From DASPNH01 sp035626675 (GTDB taxonomy: Bacteria > Desulfobacterota > Binatia > UBA1149 > CAITLU01), in NCBI GenBank assembly GCA_035626675.1, contig DASPNH010000127.1, positions 1-64,000 of the forward strand: a stretch of DNA of 64,000 bases. Direction: 5' to 3'. This document shows, piece by piece, positions 8,806 to 16,494 of this stretch (positions are counted from its first letter, which is position 1; each line of letters opens with the position of its first letter). The notes under the pieces were generated by a model. That model did not search any database, had not been told where the DNA came from, and worked only from the letters and a program-made list of their open reading frames with translations. A program made the translations under genes and the position numbers.

Positions 8806-9684
8806 CTATGATCCGCCCATGCCCTCATCGCCCATCACCAGACCCTCGATGTCGTGCTTCTGGATGATGGGCTGGAGCTGGTCGACGACGCGGCAGACCA
8901 GATGCTCGCGCACCTTCTGCGGCAACGCGGCGTAGTAGTCCGGAGTGACCATGGGATCGTGCAGCGCCGAATGTCCCGCTCCCGGCGCGTCCACTCCGAG
9001 CACGAGCACGGGCCGGGCAATCGGCGAAGGATGCGGCGTGCCGCGGTGCACCGTCAGCGCCGAACGGCAGCTGACGTCGCCCATCTTCGGATACTTCTTG
9101 ACTCCGCGCTCCTGGTAGCGCGGCCACAGCTCGCGCCCTGGAAACATCTGATGCGGCCAGTCGCGCCCGTCATCCCAATGCGTTCCCAGCGCGATCTCGA
9201 ACGGGCCCATGTCCGAGGTGACGTCCACACCGGTGAGATTGAACGCGAGCGACGTGATGCGCCGCTGCTCGTAGCTCTCGGGCGGCGAGGGGAAGTCGCG
9301 ATGCCACGGCTGGCGCTGCGCGCCCTGGAACGGCGTATCGAAGCCCAGCTCGACGATCTCGTAATCCGGCCCCAGCACCTCTTCGCACATCGCTACGATC
9401 CAGGGATGCGTGACCAGGTCGAGGAAACCGGCCAGCTGCTCAGGATGGATCTCCACGTACCACCGCCTCGGCCCGCGACCGACCGAGCCGCCCGGGCGCT
9501 GGATGGCATCCCAGAACGCGGTCATCACGTCCTCGCGCATTCGCTCGACCCATTCGCGGCTGAATGCGCCCTGCATCGCCGTGATGCCGTCGCGATAGAG
9601 CTCCTCGACGTGCGGCGCCACGAGGGGGCGATCCTGCGCCGGCTCGTGCCCGGACCTGTGGAGCGAACTTCTCGCGGTGCCCAT
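8806..9684 (-). CDS. Phytanoyl-CoA dioxygenase (PhyH) family protein
   Basis: 292-aa Fe(II)/2-oxoglutarate oxygenase of the PhyH fold, a family that hydroxylates lipids and small molecules. The iron triad is visible as H-x-D in QPWHRDFPSPP and a distal His in ALTVHRGTPH, followed by the arginine (IARPVLVLG) expected to hold 2-oxoglutarate. MGPFEIALGTHWDDGRDW is a typical mid-domain segment. I chose ATG 9684; no good ribosome-binding site is visible, and a start further in, near LYRDGITAMQGAF, cannot be excluded. The open frame upstream to 9951 is Arg/Pro-rich and looks non-coding. Substrate unknown. Confidence 0.85.
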   Translation of the reverse strand: MGTARSSLHRSGHEPAQDRPLVAPHVEELYRDGITAMQGAFSREWVERMREDVMTAFWDAIQRPGGSVGRGPRRWYVEIHPEQLAGFLDLVTHPWIVAMCEEVLGPDYEIVELGFDTPFQGAQRQPWHRDFPSPPESYEQRRITSLAFNLTGVDVTSDMGPFEIALGTHWDDGRDWPHQMFPGRELWPRYQERGVKKYPKMGDVSCRSALTVHRGTPHPSPIARPVLVLGVDAPGAGHSALHDPMVTPDYYAALPQKVREHLVCRVVDQLQPIIQKHDIEGLVMGDEGMGGS

Positions 9685-9965
9685 GCAGCGCAGTGTGCGG
9701 ACCTGAGGGTTCGATTTCCACGGCGCATGCGAAGATTTCCGCGGCACCGCGAAAGAAGATGCACGCCGCGTGCGTTTCCGGGTCGACAAGCGAAAGTTGC
9801 GTGCGTAATTTGGCCCTCGTCCACAGCCTGGTCGAGGCAAACACAGGCCTCTTTGCCGGTACAGCCGGTGACCGGGGCGGGGGAGCGGCATCGGCGGTCG
9901 TTCTTCCGGCAGCGGTTCTCGGGAACGCTCGATGAGCCCCCGCCGAAACACAAGGAGGTGATCCA

Positions 9966-10013
9966 GTGATCTATCTTAGTACGAAGGTGACCTGTGAGGT
10001 GGTGTCCTCTTAG
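9966..10013 (+). CDS. Short upstream ORF with near-perfect Shine-Dalgarno
   Basis: A 15-codon ORF starting at GTG 9966 and ending at TAG 10011-10013 would encode MIYLSTKVTCEVVSS. It is preceded by AAGGAGGTGAT (9952-9962), an almost complete complement to the 16S 3' tail, with GGAGG 7 nt before the GTG, the strongest ribosome-binding site in the window. The end of the ORF overlaps the left arm of a stem (9998-10006). It lies 240 nt before a secreted-protein gene, so a leader peptide controlling that leader RNA is one reading. There is no run of a single amino acid as in classical attenuators. Confidence 0.5.
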   Translation: MIYLSTKVTCEVVSS

Positions 10014-10155
10014 GAGGCGTCCTTCCCAGCATTTCACTGGGTGATCCTTCCGTAGGGGACCCAGACACCACCGAACTCCGGTAGTCCCGCTTTCACCGGC
10101 GGGCCGGCGACCACGCGCAAGACGCGACGCCGGAAACGCTACCGGAGTTTTTGTT
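9998..10155 (+). ncRNA. Candidate structured leader RNA, two multi-branched domains
   Basis: Domain one is closed by GGTGGTGTC (9998-10006) with GACACCACC (10064-10072). It encloses small hairpins around CCTC/GAGG (10006-10017), CCCAG/CTGGG (10025-10041) and CCTT/AGGG (about 10046-10057). Domain two is closed by AACTCCGGTAG (10074-10084) with CTACCGGAGTT (10139-10149). It encloses CCGGCG/CGCCGG plus CGCG/CGCG (10104-10133), and a T tract follows (10148-10152, then GTTTG). The layout looks like an aptamer followed by a terminator, or a stand-alone small RNA. I do not recognise the family. The T tract is only on this strand, which favours plus orientation. Confidence 0.55.
10074..10155 (+). terminator. 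Attenuator-like stem with T tract
   Basis: An 11-bp stem (10074-10084 with 10139-10149) closes a structured loop and runs into TTTTTGTTTG. It lies between the short ORF and the 161-aa secreted protein gene, so it would either end a small RNA or act as a conditional terminator. Two further leader hairpins follow before the gene: CTTCCCCC/GGGGGAAG (10188-10209) and TCGGC/GCCGA (10224-10237). Confidence 0.55.
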
Positions 10156-10253
10156 TGCTCCGCTCGAGGCCTGATTGTGCTGCGGGGCTTCCCCCGCCGG
10201 AGGGGGAAGAGTAGGGTCGGACCTCGGCTACGGCCGAAAAGGAAAAACCCTAT

Positions 10254-10739
10254 ATGCATCGCATTCTCTCATTCTCTCTCTGCATCCTCTTCCTGGCAGC
10301 CACGGCGGCACACGCCGTGCCCGAATCGACCTCTCCCGGAAAGTCCTCGGTCTTCGTCAAGGACACCAACCAGTTCCAGAGCGGCGCAATCATGGTGCCG
10401 ATCGCCGGCACCATTTCGAAAGGAAAGACCAAGCGAGTCCTGCGAATCGACGCGACGTTGACGTTGGGAATCTTCAACCTGGGTGACCAGGCGACGGCGA
10501 CCATCAACGTCAACGGCGTCTCACTCGGCAGCGCGGTGGGCCACTGTCACGGAGCCTCTCTTCTGGAGTGCACCGTCACGGGCACGTTCTGGCTCGACCT
10601 GGATGCCGCCGAGCTGGCGGATCCGGGAAGCGTCAAGGGCGCGCCGTTGAACGTCACGATGACCGGCGCGAGCAGCAACTCCTCCGACGTCGGCGAGTTC
10701 TACACGGCGAGCTTCTCGGCGCAGATGGTGAAGAAGTAG
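10254..10739 (+). CDS. Secreted hypothetical protein
   Basis: 161-aa exported protein with a signal peptide (MHRILSFSLCILFLAATAAHA, cleavage near residue 21). The mature part is a beta-rich domain of about 140 residues with two cysteines (CHGASLLEC), which may form a disulfide. I do not recognise a family. ATG 10254 is preceded by AAGGAAAAACCC, a usable ribosome-binding site. The gene has an unusually long and structured leader (about 9950-10250) and a strong hairpin 3 nt after the stop, so it is a well-delimited single transcription unit. Confidence 0.75.
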   Translation: MHRILSFSLCILFLAATAAHAVPESTSPGKSSVFVKDTNQFQSGAIMVPIAGTISKGKTKRVLRIDATLTLGIFNLGDQATATINVNGVSLGSAVGHCHGASLLECTVTGTFWLDLDAAELADPGSVKGAPLNVTMTGASSNSSDVGEFYTASFSAQMVKK

Positions 10740-10742
10740 TGC

Positions 10743-10774
10743 GAACGAGGCCGGCGCCGCCGCCGGCCTCGTTC
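10743..10774. terminator. Perfect 14-bp hairpin after the secreted-protein gene
   Basis: GAACGAGGCCGGCG pairs perfectly with CGCCGGCCTCGTTC around a 4-nt loop, starting 3 nt after the stop codon. There is no T tract, as is common for intrinsic-terminator-like hairpins in GC-rich bacteria; it may instead stabilise the mRNA 3' end. Confidence 0.75.
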
Positions 10775-10913
10775 CTCCAAACTGCCGGACCTTCGTCGAA
10801 CCTCGTCACTTCATGACGGCGCCTTGGGTAGACGGACCTGACCAGCGCCACTACGGCCCGGGCGATTTGACCCTCGCCAGACCGGTGCCCATCCTGTCGC
10901 GCGCACCCCGGCG

Positions 10914-12178
10914 ATGACGATTCTGCATGAACGAGACCTGCTGGCGCTCCTCCTCGTTCGCGCGGTCGAGGAGCACGCCCCGTCCTACTTCTCGCCCGAG
11001 GTGCAGTCCGAGGCTGCGCTCGCCGCCATCGACGCAGCCAGCGACGTCGAGCTGCTCGAGAAGCGAACGTCCTACCTGTTCCTTCGGCTGCCTCGTTCGG
11101 TCCGGGCGTGGGCCCGCATCGCGCTGCTTCCCGAGGATTCGGTCGGCGGCGTCATTCTGGGCGCGTTCCTGCTCGGTGCGCTCTCGAACTACCTCGGACC
11201 GGTCGGTCAGATCCACGTCGCCTACAATCCGCTCGGCTTTCTGATCGTCTGGAACCTCGGCGTCTATGCGGTGCTCGCGGCGCGCCGCTTGCGCAGCTTC
11301 GCGTCGTTGGCGCGGCGCCGCCGCAAATCCGCCGAAGCACCGGCCGGCCCCGGGCACGAGGAGCGCGACCGGACCGAGCGCGGCCTGCTGCGACTGCTCG
11401 TTCCCAACTTGTGGATGGCATGGAACCGCTCGATGGCCCGCGTCGCGGCGCTGCCGGCACCGTGCGCAACACCCGCGAGATCGCCACCGCGTTCTGGGAT
11501 TCCTACTGGGACACGGCGCGCGAAGTAATGATCGCGCGCATCGAAGGCCTGATCCACGTCGCCGCCATCGGCCTTGCTGCCGGCGGCCTGGTCGGTACCT
11601 ACGTGCGCGGCCTGTTCTTCGAGTACAATGCGGTCTGGCGCAGCACGTTCATCGTCGAGCCGCAGTCGGTCGCCACCTTCCTCAATCTGCTGATGGGGCC
11701 GGCAACGCTTCTCCTGGACGGCACCCTGCTGGACGTGGATGCGATCCGTCCGCTGTTTTTCCCGGATGGCGACGAGGCTGCGGCCTGGATCCATCGCCTC
11801 GCGCTCATGGGACTGCTGGTGGTGCTGCTGCCGCGTGCCGTGCTGGCACGTGCCGCCGCCGGCCGCGCCGAGCAGGCCGCAGCCGGCATCGAGGTCGATC
11901 TGTCGCAGCGCTACTTCGCCGAGAAGCTGTACGCCGCGCGCGAGGGGCAGATCCATCGCATCCGCGACGGCATCGCTTCGGCGTTGCGCATGGAAACCGG
12001 CAAGCTGGCCGAGTCGGTCGCCCTGTTCGTCCGCGACCGATTTTTCGACAAGATCGTCGCTCCCACGCTTTTCCAGTTCCGCAACCGCGGCGGCCGCATC
12101 GACGAGATGGAGGCCGAGCTCGGCCGGCACGACGACGCCTTCGCCAGCGCGCTGCAGCGGCATCTGCAGGCTGCCTAG
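10914..12178 (+). pseudogene. Frameshifted membrane protein (DUF2868-like)
   Basis: The coding signal starts at ATG 10914 and runs in one frame to about 11460 (MTILHERDLLALLLVR ... LLVPNLWMAWNRSMARV). It then continues in the -1 frame (VRNTREIATAFWDSYWDTAREV ... FASALQRHLQAA) to TAG 12176-12178. This is consistent with one deleted base near 11440-11465, with no slippery heptamer visible. Pairs of hydrophobic helices occur before and after the break (LPEDSVGGVILGAFLLGAL; GLIHVAAIGLAAGGLVGTYVRG; HRLALMGLLVVLLPRAVLA). The FFEYNAVWRSTFI region recalls DUF2868 membrane proteins, held loosely. A separate start at ATG 11420 for the second piece is the alternative. A sequencing error is possible. Confidence 0.6.
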
Positions 12179-12196
12179 CGCGACTTCGATGAAGGC

Positions 12197-12745
12197 GTGC
12201 GCCATTCGATCCGCGCCATCCTCGGCCGCGAGCTGGCGCAGCCGCCGGAGCTGCTCGGCGACCTGGTCGAGCGTTCGGTCTCGCTGCGGCACGAAGCAAT
12301 GACCGGCTCGATAGCGGCCAACGTCGGCGACGCCATCGGTGCCACTGTCACGGCCGCCATCAGCGCCGCGGTTGCCGCCATCAGCGGCGGCGTGGGCAAG
12401 ACGCTAGGCCTCGCCATGGTCTCGCACCTGCTCGGAACCACCGGCCCCATCGGACTGCTCATCGGAGGCGTCGGTGCGGCGGCGGTGGTCGGCGGCGCCT
12501 ACGTTCTGGGGCGCGACCGCGTCACCGCTTCGGTCAAGACCTGGCACATCCCGGCAGCGGTGGTGGCGCTGGGACTGCGCGATTCCAAGCTGGAGCGTGC
12601 GCGCCAGTCCACTTACGCGGAGGTGAAGCAGGAGATCGAGGCCCGCATCGAGCCCGAGATCGCACCGGCGACCGAAGCGATCCTGCGACAGCTCTCGCTC
12701 GCCGTCGTATCGAGAGCGAGCGACGAGGCGCGCACCGAGAGGTAG
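12197..12745 (+). pseudogene. Downstream remainder of the broken membrane protein, or a separate small gene
   Basis: This 182-codon frame is the same frame as the preceding segment, separated only by the TAG at 12176 and six codons (RDFDEG). The stop may therefore be a nonsense mutation in one original gene of about 610 residues. It contains a Gly/Ala-rich membrane hairpin (SIAANVGDAIGATVTAAI and GPIGLLIGGVGAAAVVGGAYVLG) and a C-terminal amphipathic helix. If independent, it would start at GTG 12197, for which no clear ribosome-binding site is visible. The mutS2 start follows 74 nt later. Confidence 0.5.
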
Positions 12746-12819
12746 CGCACTTCGACGTTCTTGCAGCGGCGCCGCCGTGACGGTTGACGGCGAAGCCCTG
12801 CTGTCTTAGGCCGCATCGC

Positions 12820-15249
12820 GTGGATCTCCGCGCGCGCACCCTGGAAGCCCTCGACTGGCCCTTCGTCGCACGCGAGCTTGCCACTCACGCCCGTACCTCG
12901 GCAGGCACCCGCGCCGCCCAGAACGTCGAATTCCTGACCGATCGCGATGCGATCGAGGAATGCTTCGACGCGATCGACGAGATCCATGCGCTGGTCCAAG
13001 CTCGCATCGGCACCCCGCCGCTCGGCGGTATCGAAGACATCGCCGATCTGCTGACAGCTGCCGCGCGCGGAGAGGTTCTGGACCTGCTCGACCTGCGTGC
13101 CGCGCGCAGCACGCTTGCCGTACTGGCCGAGCTCGCCCGCTTCCTGGCGCGCAACGGGCAGGCTGCTCCGACACTTGCCCGTCTCGGCGGCGGCATCGCG
13201 CTGGATCGCAAGATGCTGTCGACGTTCGAGGCCGCGCTCGACGAGCGCGGCGAGCTCTCCGAGCGCACCTACCCGGTGCTGGCCCAGCTTCGCTCGCGCA
13301 TCGCGGCGCTGGAGCGTCGGGTGCGTACCGTCATGGAGAGCCTGCTCGATTCGTCCGAGCTGAGCGACCTTCTTCAGGAACGCTACATCACGGTGCGCGA
13401 CGACCGCTACGTGCTGCCGATCAAGGCGCACGCCAAGGGCATGGGCCTCGGCATCGTGCACGATGCCTCGCGCACCGGACAGACCGTATTCGTCGAGCCG
13501 GCGCAGGTCGTGCCCATCGGCAACGAGCGGCGCATGGCCGAGTCGGAACTTTTCGAGGAGGATCGGCGGATTCGCGGCGAGCTCTCCGCGCTGCTCGGTC
13601 AGCACGCCGAGGCGCTGCACGTCGCGCTCGATGCGGCCGTGACGCTCGACGTCGCCTGCGCGCGCGCCGAGCTGGCTTCGCGCCTGGGAGCGGCGCGCCC
13701 GCACGTTGCCGGCCAGGGGCTCGTCGACCTGCGCGACGCGCGCCACCCGGTACTGGCGCTGAGCACGACGGTGGTCGGTAACGATCTGTGCCTGTCGCAG
13801 AGGCGGCCGGTACTGGTGCTGACCGGCCCCAACGCCGGCGGCAAGACGGTAGCGATGAAGACCATCGGCCTGTGCGCGCTGCTGGTGCGCGCCGGCTGCT
13901 TCGTCCCCGCCGCGACGGGGTCGCGCGTCGACCTGTTCGACACGGTCCTTGCCGACATCGGTGACATGCAGACGGTGCACGGCGGCCTCTCCAGCTTCTC
14001 CGCGCATCTGACAACGCTGCGCGCGATGCTCGAAGTCTCGGGGCCCGGAACCCTGCTGCTCCTGGACGAGGTCGCCTCGGGCACCGATCCCGCACAGGGC
14101 GGCGCTCTCGCAAGGGCCGTCATCGAACGCCTGGCCGACGTCGGTGCGCGCGTGGTGGCGACCACGCACTACGCGCAGGTCAAGGCGATGAGCGCGCGCG
14201 ACGAACGCGTCGAAGTGGCCGCGCTCGAATACCGCGACGGCCGCCCCACCTACCGCGTCGTGCCGGGCCTTGCCGGCGAGAGCCACGCGCTTGCCGCGGC
14301 GCTGCGCGTGGGCATCGACCAGACGCTGGTCGAGCGTGCACGGCAGCTGATGGACGAAGGTGAACGCGCGCTGCACGAGGCGCTGACTGCCTTGGAAGTG
14401 GAGCGCGAGCGGGCGCGCGAGGCATCGCATCGGGCCGACTCGGCGGCACGTGAGCTGTCGGCACGCGAGGACGCGCTGGCCGAGCGCGAACAGAAGATCA
14501 AGCGGCACGCGCGCGAGCTCGAGGAGAGCCAGGCGCGCGCGTTCGTCGAGCGCCTTCGTGCTGCCGACGACGAGGTGCGGCGCCTGGTTGCCGAGCTGCG
14601 CGATGCTCCCTCGCGACAGGCAGCCACGCGCGCGCGAATGGCCATCGGTCAGGCTCGCGCGGCTTCGGTACTGCCTCGCGAGCAGCAGCCGGCCGCGTCG
14701 CGCGAGCCGCAGGTCGGCGACCGCGTCCGCCTGCGGCGCCTCGGCACCATCGGCGAAGTGGTGGCGATCCGCAACGACGAGTTGGAGGTTGCCGCCGGTT
14801 CGCTGACGATCCGCGCCGTCCCCGCGGACGTCGAAGTGGTCAGCGGCGCCGAGGCCAGGCGCGATGCGCGTGCACGCGGCCGCGGCGGCAGTGCCGGCCG
14901 CGACCGCGAGCGTGCGCGGCCGGCGCCGCAATGGCTTGGCCAGGCTCGCGGTGGCGCGCCGGCCGTAGCCGACGCCGATGCCATGGAGAATGCCATCCGC
15001 ATCGCAGGCAACACCCTGGATCTTCGCGGCATGCGCGTCGAGGATGGGCTGGCAAGGCTCGAAGCGTTCCTGGACGAATCGATGCTGGCCAGCCGTGACA
15101 CGATCTTCGTCCTGCATGGCCATGGCACCGGCGCGCTGCGCAGCGCGGTGCGCCGCGCCCTGTCGACCTCGAAGTACGTCTGCGAGCATGCGCCGGCTTC
15201 CGAAGATCAGGGCGGCGATGCATTCACGGTGGCGCGGCTGCGCGGATGA
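12820..15249 (+). CDS. mutS2: MutS2 family ATPase/endonuclease
   Basis: 809-aa MutS2, a DNA- or ribosome-collision-binding ATPase that suppresses recombination or splits stalled ribosomes. Domain order is as expected: core/lever helices (1-320), MutS-type ATPase (about 325-510) with Walker A GPNAGGKT and Walker B LLLDEVASGTDP, a long coiled coil rich in Arg/Glu/Ala (about 515-640), and a C-terminal Smr nuclease domain (about 730-809) with LDLRGMRV and LHGHGTGALR. I chose GTG 12820 because it gives the family-typical beginning VDLRARTLEAL; a TTG at 12784 adds 12 residues. There is no MutS1 mismatch-reading domain. Confidence 0.95.
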   Translation: MDLRARTLEALDWPFVARELATHARTSAGTRAAQNVEFLTDRDAIEECFDAIDEIHALVQARIGTPPLGGIEDIADLLTAAARGEVLDLLDLRAARSTLAVLAELARFLARNGQAAPTLARLGGGIALDRKMLSTFEAALDERGELSERTYPVLAQLRSRIAALERRVRTVMESLLDSSELSDLLQERYITVRDDRYVLPIKAHAKGMGLGIVHDASRTGQTVFVEPAQVVPIGNERRMAESELFEEDRRIRGELSALLGQHAEALHVALDAAVTLDVACARAELASRLGAARPHVAGQGLVDLRDARHPVLALSTTVVGNDLCLSQRRPVLVLTGPNAGGKTVAMKTIGLCALLVRAGCFVPAATGSRVDLFDTVLADIGDMQTVHGGLSSFSAHLTTLRAMLEVSGPGTLLLLDEVASGTDPAQGGALARAVIERLADVGARVVATTHYAQVKAMSARDERVEVAALEYRDGRPTYRVVPGLAGESHALAAALRVGIDQTLVERARQLMDEGERALHEALTALEVERERAREASHRADSAARELSAREDALAEREQKIKRHARELEESQARAFVERLRAADDEVRRLVAELRDAPSRQAATRARMAIGQARAASVLPREQQPAASREPQVGDRVRLRRLGTIGEVVAIRNDELEVAAGSLTIRAVPADVEVVSGAEARRDARARGRGGSAGRDRERARPAPQWLGQARGGAPAVADADAMENAIRIAGNTLDLRGMRVEDGLARLEAFLDESMLASRDTIFVLHGHGTGALRSAVRRALSTSKYVCEHAPASEDQGGDAFTVARLRG

Positions 15250-15493
15250 TGCGGCGCTGCGCCCGACGCCGCATCGCGACCCCTGAACACCCTTGCTGCG
15301 GCAACGAAGCGCGGGCGGTCCCTCAGCTCGGTCGCGGGACAACCAGGGGCTGGCAGTTGTTTCTTGGCCGCACTCAATTTTGCGTGAGCCTGGACGTCTC
15401 ACCTCTCGCGCCGGACACGGGCGAGCGTGTGGAGAGGATGGGGATTCTTGTGGAGCGGGCCGCTGCGTGTTCAGCTGGAAGACGAGGAATCCC

Positions 15494-16156
15494 ATGTCGC
15501 TGCACTGCATACGAGCCGTCGTCATGACCCTGGCATTGCTCGTGGCGGCGAGTGAGGCCGCAGCGGGTTCCATCGTTTCCATCCCTCCAGCCGTGAGCCT
15601 GGCAAACCGCGCCGACAGCCAGCTGCGTGCCGGGGAGCTTCTGCCTCCGAGCGAGCGCGCCACCGCTTTCTACCGCCAGGCCCTGGAGCTGGCTCAGCAG
15701 GCTCTGGCCCTGGATCCGTCCAACGCGCGCGCCAACTTCGTCTACTTCGCCGCCAAGGGCCGCGTCCTGATGCTCGAGGGAACCGCGCGAAACGTGATCG
15801 CCTTGAAGAACCTGCGGCCCTTTCTGGACCGCGCCCTGCAGAGCGATCCCGACTACGCCGACGCCCTGGCAGCCAAGGGCGGCATGCTGCTCGAGCTGCC
15901 GAAGTATCTCGGCGGCGATCCGCGACAGGCCGAGCAGGTGCTTGCGCGCGCGGTCCAGCTGATGCCTACGGGTCCGAGCACGCGTCATCTGTATGCGAAG
16001 GCGCTGCTGAAGAACGGCAAGCTGACGGCTGCACACGAGCAGCTCCGCAAAGCTTCGCACTACTCGGCGATGCAGAGGCGCTATCTGGTTCTCGTCGAGG
16101 TACAGAAGCTGCAGCGTCAGGTCGACAGCGAGCTGGCGCGCGACACCTCACGCTGA
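15494..16156 (+). CDS. Exported TPR-containing protein
   Basis: 220-aa protein with a signal peptide (residues 1 to about 25, ending SEAAAG), then helical repeats of the tetratricopeptide type (ALELAQQALALDPSNARANF; LDRALQSDPDYADALAAKGG; VQLMPTGPSTRHLYAKALL). It resembles periplasmic TPR scaffold proteins near transporters, but no partner is adjacent. ATG 15494 has GAGGAA 5 nt upstream; the longer open frame from 15293 lacks a signal peptide at its start. The 244-bp region before it holds nothing recognisable. Confidence 0.75.
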   Translation: MSLHCIRAVVMTLALLVAASEAAAGSIVSIPPAVSLANRADSQLRAGELLPPSERATAFYRQALELAQQALALDPSNARANFVYFAAKGRVLMLEGTARNVIALKNLRPFLDRALQSDPDYADALAAKGGMLLELPKYLGGDPRQAEQVLARAVQLMPTGPSTRHLYAKALLKNGKLTAAHEQLRKASHYSAMQRRYLVLVEVQKLQRQVDSELARDTSR

Positions 16157-16211
16157 CGAGCGCCGCGCTCGACATTTTCTCCATACTAAATCGGCATCGT
16201 TCGCTTAGTAC

Positions 16212-16259
16212 GTCGTGCATTTCTCAATGTGAGAAATGACGTTCGCACGACGAATTTTC
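16212..16259. terminator. Long hairpin downstream of the TPR gene
   Basis: CATTTCTCA (16219-16227) pairs with TGAGAAATG (16231-16239) around an ATG loop. Outside it CGTCGTG (16212-16218) pairs with CACGACG (16247-16253) across a 7-nt bulge, followed by AATTTT. It lies 56 nt after the TPR stop. It is AT-richer than its surroundings, so it could be an intrinsic terminator or a protein-binding palindrome. Confidence 0.55.
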
Positions 16260-16361
16260 CCGCGAAAAACCACGTCGATGGTCATTCCTGCTCTGGCGGG
16301 CAAACGCATGGGGCGTGTACAGTTCGCGTACGTCCGTCGCCGGGGCGAACGGACCGAAGCG

Positions 16362-16470
16362 ATCTTCGCTGCCGGGGCAGCGGAGTAGCCAGAGACGAAT
16401 CTTCGCTGCCGGGGCAGCGAGGAGGAATTCGACGAGACTGTTCGATGCTTTCGCCGCTGCCAGGCAGCGG
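16362..16470 (+). repeat. Three GC-rich hairpin repeats in the metalloprotease leader
   Basis: ATCTTCGCTGCCGGGGCAGC followed by G occurs identically at 16362-16382 and 16399-16419 (37-nt period). A third related palindrome CCGCTGCC/GGCAGCGG is at 16454-16470. Each folds into a compact hairpin with a CGCTGC/GCAGCG stem. All lie in the 150 nt before the metalloprotease start, so they would be in its leader if the promoter is upstream. The remainder of the 338-bp gap after the TPR gene shows nothing else beyond the hairpin at 16212-16259. Confidence 0.6.
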
Positions 16471-16494
16471 GCGCGAGCCGGGGGAGGATTCGAT

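Noticed and set aside
9952..9965. AAGGAGGTGATCCA, reverse complement of a 16S rRNA 3' end
   Set aside because: Only about 14 nt match and flanking bases diverge at once from rRNA. A strong Shine-Dalgarno before the short GTG ORF explains it better than an rRNA fragment.
12613..15663. 1016-codon minus-strand frame opposite mutS2
   Set aside because: Antisense shadow of mutS2 with no family features; the sense strand has intact MutS2 motifs.
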